Source: a bacterium
GTDB taxonomy: Bacteria; Bdellovibrionota_C; UBA2361; RFPC01
Reading direction: 5' to 3'
Length of the DNA stretch: 64,000 bases
Assembly (NCBI GenBank): GCA_030431715.1
Contig: JAUIIO010000005.1
Location: 81,542 to 145,541 of the forward strand
Shown here in pieces: positions 26,338-34,626 of the stretch. Position numbers and translations under genes: made by a program. Positions within the stretch are counted from its first letter, which is position 1. Each line of letters begins with the position of its first letter. Under the pieces are notes generated by a model that did no database searches, was not told where the DNA came from, and worked only from the letters and a program-made list of their open reading frames with translations.

Positions 26338-27003
26338 ATGTTTGGTGAAACTTCAAATTACACTAGTGCCAGAAAGGCAATGGTTGAGCAGCAGCTTAGG
26401 TCTCGTGATATTACGGATCGGCTTGTGCTAAGTGCAATATCAAAAGTTCCCCGTGAGCTTTTTGTCCCACAAGGTAAAAGATCTCATGCGTACGACGACT
26501 GTCCACTCGCTATAGGAGAAGGGCAAACGATCTCTCAGCCTTATGTTGTCGCACTTATGCTTGAGCTCCTTGAGCTTACCCCGGAAGATAACGTGCTAGA
26601 AGTTGGTTCAGGAAGTGGATATGTGCTGGCGGTATTATCACATATCGCCGCGCGTGTTACCGGAATTGAGTGGTATGAGATTTTACGTGCACGTTCGAGC
26701 GCTACCTTACAAAAGCTCCACTGTTCAAACACCTCTGTTATTCACGGTGATGGTTCAAAAGGTTATAGTGCCCATGCCCCGTACGACGCTATCGTAGTAT
26801 CAGCTGGTGCCAAAGAGCTTCCTTCAGCGCTTCTTCGTCAGCTTAAAGTCGGCGGGCGTATGGTGTTACCACTGGGAGAAAATCACGATAGCCAGTTTCT
26901 CATAAAAATCACGAGAACCTCAGAGGATGACTACCGGGAAGAAGATCTGGGGGCGGTAAGGTTTGTACCTCTTCTAAGCGAAGTATCGGAGAACCTCCAC
27001 TAA
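26338..27003 (+). CDS. pcm: Protein-L-isoaspartate O-methyltransferase
   Basis: A 221-aa SAM-dependent methyltransferase. The frame extends back to TTG 26320, but ATG 26338 fits the family N-terminus. The hallmark segment AIGEGQTISQPYVVALM is present, followed by the SAM-binding NVLEVGSGSGYVLAVL and the acidic IEWYEIL after strand two. Later GDGSKGY and APYDAIVVSAGAKELP match the family. The enzyme methylates isoaspartyl residues in damaged proteins and so starts their repair. Confidence 0.9.
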   Translation: MFGETSNYTSARKAMVEQQLRSRDITDRLVLSAISKVPRELFVPQGKRSHAYDDCPLAIGEGQTISQPYVVALMLELLELTPEDNVLEVGSGSGYVLAVLSHIAARVTGIEWYEILRARSSATLQKLHCSNTSVIHGDGSKGYSAHAPYDAIVVSAGAKELPSALLRQLKVGGRMVLPLGENHDSQFLIKITRTSEDDYREEDLGAVRFVPLLSEVSENLH

Positions 27004-27012
27004 GCTCCGCAC

Positions 27013-27768
27013 CTAAGCCTGTGCCCGTACTACCTTAAGCTCATCTCTTATCTCATTTTCAAGCCTTCCCGGGAGCTCAGCAATATTCTCAGCTGTTATC
27101 TTTATGGGCTTAAGCGCGCGCAGCGTGAACCTTTCACCGAATGGAGTAGGGATGAGATGATGCCTCACAATTTTCCAGCTCCCATCGAGTACCAGCGGAA
27201 CAACATATCCGTTCTGGCAACAATCAAGAAGTGTCGATAGCCCTCTCACCTTAAAAGCTTTCATCTCTCCGTCTTTTGCTCTCGTTCCTTCAGGAAATAT
27301 GCACAATGCATTTTGATCTTGCAGAATATTCTGTGCTGACTGCTTGATTTGTTCCATCGCCGATTTTGGGTCCTGACGATCTATAACAATATGTCCGGCG
27401 TTTCTAAGCGAGTAGGAAATAGCAGGTATAAATCTTGCGAGCTCTTTCTTGGCGATGAATCTCGGTTGATATTTACGTAGAGTCCACGCAATGAGAGGAA
27501 TGTCGTACATGCTCTGGTGGTTCGAAACAAAAACGAGGGGAGCTTCTTTCGGTAAAGAATCAAGGCTTTCGAGCGACAAATTGAACTTTGTTCCTGCAAG
27601 TTTCATGTTCAGGACATGAGAGAGGTTTTGGAGATCGTGCCAGAAAAGAAACACCTTCTTCGGGAAAAATGTATTGGTAATAAGAAAAATGATGTGAAAG
27701 GTGCACAGGATAAGAATAAAGATAAAAACATGTATCGGTGTAATCAGGATACTAAGGAGCGTCTTCAT
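27013..27768 (-). CDS. plsC: 1-acyl-sn-glycerol-3-phosphate acyltransferase
   Basis: A 251-aa acyltransferase with an N-terminal hydrophobic anchor (PIHVFIFILILCTFHIIFLI). The catalytic block FVSNHQSMYDIP gives the family's H-x4-D dyad, and CIFPEGTRAKDGEMKAF holds the substrate-binding EGTR block. It adds the second acyl chain to lysophosphatidate at the inner membrane on the way to phospholipids. Its start overlaps the stop of the upstream 204-aa gene by 4 nt (ATGA), so the two are coupled. Convergent with pcm, 9 nt apart. Confidence 0.9.
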   Translation of the reverse strand: MKTLLSILITPIHVFIFILILCTFHIIFLITNTFFPKKVFLFWHDLQNLSHVLNMKLAGTKFNLSLESLDSLPKEAPLVFVSNHQSMYDIPLIAWTLRKYQPRFIAKKELARFIPAISYSLRNAGHIVIDRQDPKSAMEQIKQSAQNILQDQNALCIFPEGTRAKDGEMKAFKVRGLSTLLDCCQNGYVVPLVLDGSWKIVRHHLIPTPFGERFTLRALKPIKITAENIAELPGRLENEIRDELKVVRAQA

Positions 27769-28379
27769 GAGCGAGTACTGTAACGATCAAGAGATTTTCT
27801 GTATATAGTAAGAAGTCGAGTGAACCTGTTCCCGATTAGTTTTTTTGTGCCTTCGCCGTGGAGTGATTCACATCTTGAGATAAAACTCTTAAGCCACTTA
27901 TCGTTATTTTCTTCTCGTTGATGAAGGTGTCTGATGTCATCAAGGGTAAGGGCAAGCGCGATAGCGAGAGCTTGCTCCCGAAATTCCTCTGGGAGAAGAT
28001 CCGCTTTGAGTAGTGCTTGCGCTTCATGTGCAAGATCTGTAGGAGGTTTGAGCTCTTGTCCATAGGTATGGTCAGGTGAGGGGAGAGCCTCAGCGCAGGC
28101 CAGCATGCATGCGGCAAGCGTTAACCATGAGTTTTCTTGTGTATAATTGCAGAGTATCAACGGGCAGCGGGCTACTCTTGGGTTGTAGGAAACACCTTCT
28201 TTTCTTGTAAAGCCAGATTCGCTCTTTGCATTTCCTTCACAAGCCAGCCGATAGGCAGCGCGTAGTCCGGGCATAGCCTCATCAGGCCCCTGCTCATAAA
28301 GGAGCTCGAAAGCTCTGTTTAGAGCTGGTGAATCCTCTTTAAGGTTATGTGTGTTTCTCGTTGACTCGTTTTCAAGCAT
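27765..28379 (-). CDS. Hypothetical 204-aa helical protein coupled to plsC
   Basis: A predominantly helical soluble protein without signal peptide, membrane segment or recognisable motif. It carries several Cys and is rich in Leu, Ala and Glu, with ALNRAFELLYEQGPDEAM at the start and a basic C-terminal part. It is translated first in a two-gene unit with plsC (4-nt overlap). I do not recognise the family; the coupling suggests a role near phospholipid synthesis, but nothing in the sequence confirms it. Confidence 0.55.
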   Translation of the reverse strand: MLENESTRNTHNLKEDSPALNRAFELLYEQGPDEAMPGLRAAYRLACEGNAKSESGFTRKEGVSYNPRVARCPLILCNYTQENSWLTLAACMLACAEALPSPDHTYGQELKPPTDLAHEAQALLKADLLPEEFREQALAIALALTLDDIRHLHQREENNDKWLKSFISRCESLHGEGTKKLIGNRFTRLLTIYRKSLDRYSTRS

Positions 28380-28542
28380 AAGGAGCTGATTTACCCTCTC
28401 TAACTTGCTGTTTATACAATATTAAACCGTGTTTTTGTAGGGGCTGTCGTAAAAACAGCATAAGAGGTATTCTACGGGTGTGAACAAATGCCCCGTTGTA
28501 GGCATCTAAGTTACAGCATCAGTAACATCTGAGTTTAACGAT

Positions 28543-29415
28543 ATGCAAATACACAGACTTCTTCTCGTCATACTGGGTGTTAGCTTACTTGTCTGCTCGC
28601 AAGCTTTGGCGGAGAAGCCAAAGTATATTCCTGCCTCAGAGGTAAAGATTAAAACGCCGGTCTATGAAGACCACTACAGTGAATTCTCTCCTACGCTTGG
28701 TGAATACAAGTATCGTGTGGCATGGCAGGGCATTGGGGCAGCCTACTTGAACGTCTATGTAGATAAGGTTGGTGACGAGTACCATATTACAGCCAAGGCC
28801 CGTACGAATAGTTTTATCGATGTTTTCTATAAACTCCGTTACCATGCCACAGGCGTAATCTCGGCTACGAATTTTTCTCCTAAAAAGACATTAATCGATC
28901 AAAGAGAGAACTCAAAGATTAAGCAAGCGCAGATAGAGTTTCTTGATGGTAATCAGATCCACACCACCCGTTGGAGAGATGGTCGCGAAGAAGCCGATGA
29001 GACCTTTGATCCTGAAAACTTTATGCTCGATCCTTTTTCCGCAGGATTTCTCGCTAGGAGTCTTAACTGGGAGCTTGGTCAAACAAGAACGTTTGATACG
29101 TACGTGGGCAAGAGCAGGTACCTGATATCACTTAAAGCCGAAGAATTAGTAGAGATGAAAATCGGCAAGTCTATGCGTAATGTCTGGGTTGTTGTTCCGC
29201 ACGTAAAAAAGCTTACTTCTACCAAGCCGAAGCAGAAACTTCGTGAAGCGAAAATTTATGTCACCGCTGACGACAAGCGTGAAATCATAAAGATTGTAAG
29301 TGAAGTCTTTGTCGGTAGTGTTACCACGAAGCTTGTTTCCATTACCCCTGCCAACCGTCCAGAAGAACGAGCAAGGCTCGCGCGTGCGCATTTGAAGGCG
29401 ATTCCTCGTTCCTGA
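28543..29415 (+). CDS. Periplasmic DUF3108-like protein
   Basis: A 290-aa exported protein: signal peptide MQIHRLLLVILGVSLLVCSQ with cleavage near ALA-E. The mature part has the beta-rich pattern of DUF3108: GEYKYRVAWQGIGAAYLNV near the start, FYKLRYHATGVISATNFSPK, then RENSKIKQAQIEFL and LDPFSAGFLARSLNW. DUF3108 proteins are predicted periplasmic beta-barrel or sheet proteins of unknown function found across Gram-negative bacteria. The upstream 163 nt contain a small GCTGT/ACAGC hairpin and no other gene. Confidence 0.7.
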   Translation: MQIHRLLLVILGVSLLVCSQALAEKPKYIPASEVKIKTPVYEDHYSEFSPTLGEYKYRVAWQGIGAAYLNVYVDKVGDEYHITAKARTNSFIDVFYKLRYHATGVISATNFSPKKTLIDQRENSKIKQAQIEFLDGNQIHTTRWRDGREEADETFDPENFMLDPFSAGFLARSLNWELGQTRTFDTYVGKSRYLISLKAEELVEMKIGKSMRNVWVVVPHVKKLTSTKPKQKLREAKIYVTADDKREIIKIVSEVFVGSVTTKLVSITPANRPEERARLARAHLKAIPRS

Positions 29416-29617
29416 TATCGTTGCTAGAAGCGTGAACCTTTTCAGTTTGGGCTACTAACGATGAGCATTTGATATTGTTAGTCATTTTTATTGTTTGAGC
29501 ATGATTCAGGCTTGGCTTGTAGGAAGACGGCAATTCATCGATGACTGTTGACGTATGACATGTTTGTTTGGTACCCAGAACATCTGTTAGGTAAGCGCTC
29601 GTAGTTTGAGGGGTATG

Positions 29618-30010
29618 ATGATAGAAGTCCAGAACATTCAAAGTTTAGATAATGAAGACCAAAGCTGTGTGCTCGCTGAGGTCACCTTTAGTTCGGATGG
29701 GTATGAATTTACCGCTTCGGTATACGAAGATGCCTATCGTAAAACACGCTATGGCATGCCAGAACATGATATTCCTGTAGTAGTCAGGATTAAAGATGGC
29801 GACTTTGAAGACCTAGTTGGCAAAGCCCCTACGAGGAATGAAGACTACTTAGGAGAGTCTTGTGCTGAGTACGACTTACAACTGGAGGACTTTGAGCGAG
29901 AGATCAGCGATGCACTAGTCTCTAAATTAACTTCTCGCTACGGTATCTCAACAGGCATGAGATTTACGATCTTTGTTGCGAATCTAGATGATCTGCCGGC
30001 AGTGAGTTGA
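29618..30010 (+). CDS. Hypothetical 130-aa acidic protein
   Basis: ATG 29618 is chosen over ATG 29615 and TTG 29606 because the purine-rich site TTGAGGGG (29606-29613) lies at workable distance only from it. The protein is small, strongly acidic and soluble, with a beta-rich start (MIEVQNIQSL, CVLAEVTFSSDGYEFTASVY) and a helix about residues 90-112. No family recognised. It is isolated by about 200 nt on the 5' side and converges with the SerK-like gene. Confidence 0.5.
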   Translation: MIEVQNIQSLDNEDQSCVLAEVTFSSDGYEFTASVYEDAYRKTRYGMPEHDIPVVVRIKDGDFEDLVGKAPTRNEDYLGESCAEYDLQLEDFEREISDALVSKLTSRYGISTGMRFTIFVANLDDLPAVS

Positions 30011-30096
30011 GTAATAAGAGAGGCGCATCCGCTCTTTCGGGGACGTCTAATAACTTTTAAACTGCTAACAACCGTGTGCGTTTCTGCGATGAATGC

Positions 30097-30474
30097 TCAG
30101 ATGCCCATGCTCGAGGGATCGGTCTGAAAAACATGCCGTGAAGTTTTTGGTGAGAAGAGGGTTCCTGTTCTTGCAGCTTCAATTACCATTTCCTTACAGA
30201 TCGATTCACCCTTTCGCCATGAACATACTGAGATGTTCTCATCACTCAGATAGTCAACGAGTAAACAGGGGACTGTAGACATGCCGCATTCTCTAGCAGC
30301 CTTGCACCTATGATGACCATCAAGGATAGTGTTTGTCTTACTATCAACAAGAATTGGACAATTCATAATTTTCGTTTCTGAGAGAGCTTTACAGAGCTCG
30401 GCAACTCTATCCTGAAGAGTTTCTTCGTGCTCTCTTAATTTACTTACTTCAACGTACGTTATGCGCTGATTCAT
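30097..30474 (-). CDS. ParB/SerK/SbnI-like protein, candidate free L-serine kinase
   Basis: A 125-aa single-domain protein of the ParB/sulfiredoxin fold. Three segments match the SerK/SbnI serine kinases rather than chromosome-partition ParB. They are KLREHEE (His16-Glu17), the catalytic-type LDGHHRCKAARECG (Asp52, His54, His55), and near the end GTLFSPKTSRHVF, almost identical to the SPKTTRH end of the archaeal kinase. SerK and SbnI phosphorylate free serine to O-phospho-L-serine; SbnI feeds the cysteine-synthase-like SbnA in staphyloferrin B synthesis. A cysteine-synthase-like enzyme is encoded in the divergent operon, supporting the same logic. ParB DNA-binding HTH and partner parA are absent. 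Serine kinase activity is inferred. Confidence 0.65.
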   Translation of the reverse strand: MNQRITYVEVSKLREHEETLQDRVAELCKALSETKIMNCPILVDSKTNTILDGHHRCKAARECGMSTVPCLLVDYLSDENISVCSWRKGESICKEMVIEAARTGTLFSPKTSRHVFQTDPSSMGI

Positions 30475-30500
30475 TTGACAACCGCCTCTTAAGACTCAAC

Positions 30501-30521
30501 AAATGTTTAATATGAACATTT
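30501..30521. promoter_or_regulatory. Dyad-symmetric operator candidate upstream of the SerK-like gene
   Basis: AAATGTT-TAATATG-AACATTT is a perfect 7-bp inverted repeat with a 7-bp spacer, 26 nt upstream of the SerK-like start codon in the region shared with the divergent operon. Its centre-to-centre spacing suits a dimeric HTH repressor. A second, smaller dyad AGCTAC-GCCAA-GTAGCT lies at 30592-30608. No regulator gene is in the cluster. Confidence 0.4.
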
Positions 30522-30636
30522 CCAGATGAAAGTGCATTATTTCCAAAACTTGGTCAAATTTATTTTTAGGAAGCCAATAAAGCTTCTCGCGAGCTACGCC
30601 AAGTAGCTAACTGGCTGTATTTATTGCTCTCGCTGC

Positions 30637-30665
30637 TTGGCTATGCAAAGAATATGTTTTATATG
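30637..30665 (+). promoter_or_regulatory. Candidate sigma-70-type promoter for the eight-gene operon
   Basis: TTGGCT (30637-30642) and TATATG (30660-30665) are separated by 17 bp, each matching four of six consensus positions. Transcription would begin near 30672, leaving a leader of about 80 nt before GTG 30751. The surrounding DNA is AT-rich. Weak evidence on its own. Confidence 0.3.
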
Positions 30666-30750
30666 CCATACTACCCCTTGCTATTAATCATTAGTGCATG
30701 TATTAGCTAATAGTGTAATTTTTTTAACTTTATATGAACAGGATTGTGCT

Positions 30751-31713
30751 GTGAAAATCGCATTTTTAGGGAAGGGGGGCTCAGGGAAAACCACAGCAGC
30801 AGCTGCTTTCACCCGTTATGTTTCAACAAAACGTTCTTTGGTTTTAGCAATCGATGCTGATGTGAATGTGCATCTCAAGCAAGCACTCGGAATCGACTTT
30901 GGAAGCGATATTTTAGAACTTGGGAATGCCTACGAGGATATTATTGAGTATCTCAAGGGGGAAAGAGATGACCTCGGAGACGCTCCAATGGTGGCCTCAA
31001 CACCTCCTTGCGAAAAGTCCAACTTTGTTACCGTTTCCCTTGATGACCCGTTTATCAGAAAATATGCCACTGTAAGAAAAAACATCGCATTCCTCACAGT
31101 AGGCTCGTACGACAAAGAAGATGTAGGCTCATCATGTTATCACGGTAAGCTCTATAGCCTTGCTGCATTAATGCACCATCTTATTGATACTGAGGATGAT
31201 GTCGTCATTGCTGATACAACAGCGGGTACTGATAACGTAGCGACCTCTCTTCACCTTGCTTACGACCTGAACCTTTTCGTTGTAGAGCCTACGGAAAAGT
31301 CTACAAAAGTATTTCATGATTTCGTGTCGTTATCCCCTGAACTGAAAGAAAAAACATACTTTATTTCTAATAAAGTCAGAGATGATCGAGACATAGATTT
31401 TCTGAAAAATAAGCTGCCAGAAGACAGATGCTTGGGAAATATGTCTTACTCTCCTTATCTGAAAAGATTTGAGCAGGGGAAAAAAGATGCGCTTGAGGAG
31501 TTTGACAAGACTCAAGTTCAGGTTTGGGAATCTGTGCTCAAGCAACTGAGACTTTGTGATAAAGATTGGGGGAAATATATGGAGGACCTCAAGGCTTCAC
31601 ACTCCAAAGTCAGCAAAAAATGGCTTAATCCTTTCTACAGCATGAGTGTTGATAAGCAAGTAGAGACGAATTTTCAATACGGCAGCGCAGATATCTACAG
31701 TGAGAAAACCTAG
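30751..31713 (+). CDS. CooC/MinD-like P-loop ATPase (copy 1)
   Basis: The frame is open from 30694, but GTG 30751 is chosen because AACAGGA lies 7 nt upstream and the resulting MKIAFLGKGGSGKTT aligns with the start of the next gene. The 320-aa product belongs to the SIMIBI class of CooC/NifH/MinD ATPases. It has the deviant Walker A GKGGSGKT (residues 7-14), switch I AIDADVNVH, and Walker B-like VVIADTTAGTDN. CooC proteins dimerise on ATP and aid nickel insertion into carbon monoxide dehydrogenase; relatives load metals or position proteins. The CxC metal site of CooC is not evident here. About 48 nt precede its paralogue. Function in this operon unknown. Confidence 0.75.
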   Translation: MKIAFLGKGGSGKTTAAAAFTRYVSTKRSLVLAIDADVNVHLKQALGIDFGSDILELGNAYEDIIEYLKGERDDLGDAPMVASTPPCEKSNFVTVSLDDPFIRKYATVRKNIAFLTVGSYDKEDVGSSCYHGKLYSLAALMHHLIDTEDDVVIADTTAGTDNVATSLHLAYDLNLFVVEPTEKSTKVFHDFVSLSPELKEKTYFISNKVRDDRDIDFLKNKLPEDRCLGNMSYSPYLKRFEQGKKDALEEFDKTQVQVWESVLKQLRLCDKDWGKYMEDLKASHSKVSKKWLNPFYSMSVDKQVETNFQYGSADIYSEKT

Positions 31714-31760
31714 AGTTAAGAAAGGTTATATTTAGAAGTAAAGTAAAAAAGTTAGAAGTT

Positions 31761-33449
31761 ATGAGAGTAGCATTTTTAGGAAAAGGTGGATCGGGAAAAA
31801 CAACAGTTTCAGCTGGATTCACCAGATACGCAAGTAAGTTGCATGACTTTGTATTAGCAATAGATGCTGATGTTAATGTTCATCTGCATCAAGCATTAGG
31901 CCTTACTGTTGAACGTGAGATCTCTTCTATTAAAGAGTCTCATGACGAAATCCAAAAATATCTCCGCGGTACAAGATCAGATCTTGGAGATCGTCCTATG
32001 ATCTCAACTACGCCACCTACGTTTGATTCAAATTTCGTTCGGATTTCGCCTCATGATGAATTCTTAAAGCGATATGCTACCATTGATGGCAATATTGGAC
32101 TTCTTACGGTCGGAAGCTACGAAGAGGATGATATCGGAGCCTCATGTTTCCATGAAATGCTTTATACACTCGCTGGTATTATGCATCATACTTTAGATTC
32201 GGAAAGTGACTGTGTCGTAGCCGATACCACTGCTGGTACTGATAATGTTGCTACGTCGTTATGGTTTGCCTATGACTTAAATGTCTTTGTCGTAGAGCCA
32301 ACTGAAAAATCTATTGGAGTCTATAAAGACTTCATCGAGCTTCATGAAGCTCACGATGACTTAACGCTGGTCGTCGCAAATAAGATTGAAGACTCTTATG
32401 ATGAAGAATTTATTCGTGAGCATGTTTCGCCAGAGAAGCTTATCGGAATATTGCCATACTCAGATGCAATGCGACGTTTCGAACAAGGGGAAAAATCAGT
32501 ACTTGATGAGTTTGAAACTCAACAAAGTATCGTATTTCAGTCGATCTATGATGCTTTAAGGGCGCGGAAGCGTAATTGGAGAAGCTACCTTGAGCAGCTT
32601 CGTGCATCTCATGAGCGACTCTGTAAGAGATGGTACAATAATTTCTATAGCTTGGAGTTGCATACTGATTTAGACGAAAATTTTGACTATGAAGTTGCCC
32701 TGAGCAAATCGCCATCTGAACCACTTAGAAGACAAGTTAAAAACAAGAGTCTCGAGGAGGATCAGCTATCTCTTGTTATTTTTGATTGTGATGGTGTTCT
32801 TGTCGAAACGGAAAGGTTTTATGTTGAACTTTTACTTGAGTTTGGCAAAGAGTACGGCTTTGAAATGGAGCTTGCTGATGCTATGAATCTCTTCGCAGGT
32901 GTTACTCTTAAAACATGTATGAAAAAGATCGAAGAAACCACTGGCAAGAATCTCAAGCCTGATTTCTTTGAAACGTTTCGTGATACATTTGCTGATCGTA
33001 TAGAGTGTGAAATCAAACCGGTAGAAGGTATTCGTCATGCTATTGAGTCAATACATATAGAGAAATGTGTTGTGTCAAATAGTTCTATGGCTTCTATTGA
33101 GCAGATGCTCGGAGCTGTAGATCTCCTGAAGTATTTTAAGGGAAGAATTTTCTCCGGTTATGACCTCAAGAAATGGAAGCCAGACCCGGCACTTTTTCTC
33201 CACGCAGCAGCAAGTATGAATGTTGATCCCAAAAAATGTCTCATTGTAGAAGACAGCCTTGTCGGCGTTCAGGCTGCTCAATCAGCTGGTATGAAAGTAC
33301 TTGCTTATACTGGCTCCGAGTTCGCGGCGCGTCAATTGAAAGATTCAAAAGCCAATTTTTTTGATAACATGGTTGACCTTCCAGAGATTCTAAGCGAACT
33401 CCTCGGTGTCCCACATTCAGAGATGCGCCTTGAAGCACAGATGTCATGA
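31761..33449 (+). CDS. CooC-like ATPase fused to HAD phosphatase (copy 2)
   Basis: A 562-aa two-domain protein. Residues 1-310 are a close paralogue of the preceding ATPase (GKGGSGKTT, AIDADVNVH, CVVADTTAGTDNVATSL). After a charged linker, residues 336-545 form a HAD domain of the beta-phosphoglucomutase/phosphatase class. Motif I is VIFDCDGVLVETE (Asp342, Asp344), motif II VVSNSS, motif III the Lys of KKWKPDPALFL and motif IV CLIVEDSLVGVQAA. Each domain keeps its catalytic residues. The fusion suggests a phosphorylated intermediate is handled together with the ATPase. Its last codons overlap the next start by 4 nt (ATGA). I know of no characterised CooC-HAD fusion. Confidence 0.78.
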   Translation: MRVAFLGKGGSGKTTVSAGFTRYASKLHDFVLAIDADVNVHLHQALGLTVEREISSIKESHDEIQKYLRGTRSDLGDRPMISTTPPTFDSNFVRISPHDEFLKRYATIDGNIGLLTVGSYEEDDIGASCFHEMLYTLAGIMHHTLDSESDCVVADTTAGTDNVATSLWFAYDLNVFVVEPTEKSIGVYKDFIELHEAHDDLTLVVANKIEDSYDEEFIREHVSPEKLIGILPYSDAMRRFEQGEKSVLDEFETQQSIVFQSIYDALRARKRNWRSYLEQLRASHERLCKRWYNNFYSLELHTDLDENFDYEVALSKSPSEPLRRQVKNKSLEEDQLSLVIFDCDGVLVETERFYVELLLEFGKEYGFEMELADAMNLFAGVTLKTCMKKIEETTGKNLKPDFFETFRDTFADRIECEIKPVEGIRHAIESIHIEKCVVSNSSMASIEQMLGAVDLLKYFKGRIFSGYDLKKWKPDPALFLHAAASMNVDPKKCLIVEDSLVGVQAAQSAGMKVLAYTGSEFAARQLKDSKANFFDNMVDLPEILSELLGVPHSEMRLEAQMS

Positions 33450-34618
33450 AACCACGTCAGAAGATCATGTTTATAGGTTTTGGGCTTTTAGGCGCATCTA
33501 CTCTTGATATGCTGATGCAGCGTCCGTCCTGCAATTATGATTATACGATTGCTGGCAGAAACCTTGATAGAATTACCGAAAGATCAAATCTTTCTGCTCT
33601 CCTAGCTACACAGCTCGGAAATCCATGCGTAGTAAATTGTGTCCAGATGGACCTGAATAATATTGAGCAAACGGCAGAAACAATCAGCGCTTGCAAGCCC
33701 GATGTGATTTTTAGTTCTGTAGCCATGCAGTCGTGGAACGGGGTAAAAGCATCTCTCTCTGAAGAGGTACTGCAGCAAGCGGCTGTAGCGAGAAGAGGTT
33801 CGTGGTTGCCGCTCTCTCTTACGCTTGTATACAAATTGATGCAGGCAATCAAAATGACGGACCTGCCTACAATGGTTGTTAATGCATCATACCCAGACGT
33901 CATTAATCCCATGCTCAAAGGAGCAGGCTTTGGCTCACTGATTGGAATTGGAAACATTTCGAATTGTATACCTGCACTTCGTTCTGCGCTTGCTTACGAA
34001 TTGAATGCTCCAGTAAAGGATATAGATGTACGATTATTTGCCGCGCATGCTTGGAGTCATAAGTTTGATGTCAGCGGAGATACTGGAGGCGCTCCTTTCC
34101 ATTTAACTGTTTATCGCAACGGTGAAGATGTTACTGAAGATTGTGACTTCGAAAAGGCTTTTCCTCACGTTGTGACCCGTTTTCGTCGACCTGGTGGGCT
34201 TGAGAGGGTGCCCATGACGGCCTCTTCAGCAGTTGCCGTTTTAGATGCTTTAGCTAGCGAAAATGATATAATCGTTCATGCGCCGGGGCTACTTGGCTTA
34301 CCTGGAGGATACCCCTTTCGGATGAGCAAGAAGAACATATCAGTTGAGCTACCTGAGGGGCTTACGCTTCAAGAAGCCGTGGATGTTAACGAGAGTTGTC
34401 AGAGATATGATGGCATAGATTCTATTGATGATAATGGTGTAGTTCACTTTACCGATGAGGAAGTGCTCTTAATGAAAAATACATTTGGTTACGAGAAAAA
34501 GAGTATGGCTGTTGAAGAATCTGAAGACTGTGCGCTTACACTTATGAGCTGTTGGGATCAGTTTGTGAAGAATTATAGTAGGCAGGATTCATTGAATTCT
34601 GCTGACGCAGATTTATGA
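33446..34618 (+). CDS. Saccharopine-dehydrogenase-like NAD(P)-binding protein
   Basis: A 390-aa Rossmann protein with IMFIGFGLLGASTLDMLMQ as dinucleotide-binding loop, then YTIAGRNLDRI after strand two and a DVIFSSVAMQSWN segment at strand four. The C-terminal half has the alpha/beta insert seen in saccharopine and carboxynorspermidine dehydrogenases. Those enzymes reductively join an amino acid amine to a keto acid or aldehyde, or run the reverse. In this operon it is followed two genes later by a decarboxylase of the type that partners carboxynorspermidine dehydrogenase. Lysine catabolism is unlikely because no lysine genes are present. Cofactor preference not read. Confidence 0.65.
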   Translation: MKPRQKIMFIGFGLLGASTLDMLMQRPSCNYDYTIAGRNLDRITERSNLSALLATQLGNPCVVNCVQMDLNNIEQTAETISACKPDVIFSSVAMQSWNGVKASLSEEVLQQAAVARRGSWLPLSLTLVYKLMQAIKMTDLPTMVVNASYPDVINPMLKGAGFGSLIGIGNISNCIPALRSALAYELNAPVKDIDVRLFAAHAWSHKFDVSGDTGGAPFHLTVYRNGEDVTEDCDFEKAFPHVVTRFRRPGGLERVPMTASSAVAVLDALASENDIIVHAPGLLGLPGGYPFRMSKKNISVELPEGLTLQEAVDVNESCQRYDGIDSIDDNGVVHFTDEEVLLMKNTFGYEKKSMAVEESEDCALTLMSCWDQFVKNYSRQDSLNSADADL

Positions 34619-34626
34619 GATAAGAT

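Noticed and set aside
30097..30474. ParB chromosome-partition protein
   Set aside because: The ParB-like fold is present, but there is no HTH domain, no parA and no parS-like site, and the C-terminal block matches SerK instead.
30751..33449. Nitrogenase iron protein or plasmid ParA
   Set aside because: The P-loop class is shared, but the 4Fe-4S cysteines of NifH are absent and there is no partition context; CooC-like is the nearer match.
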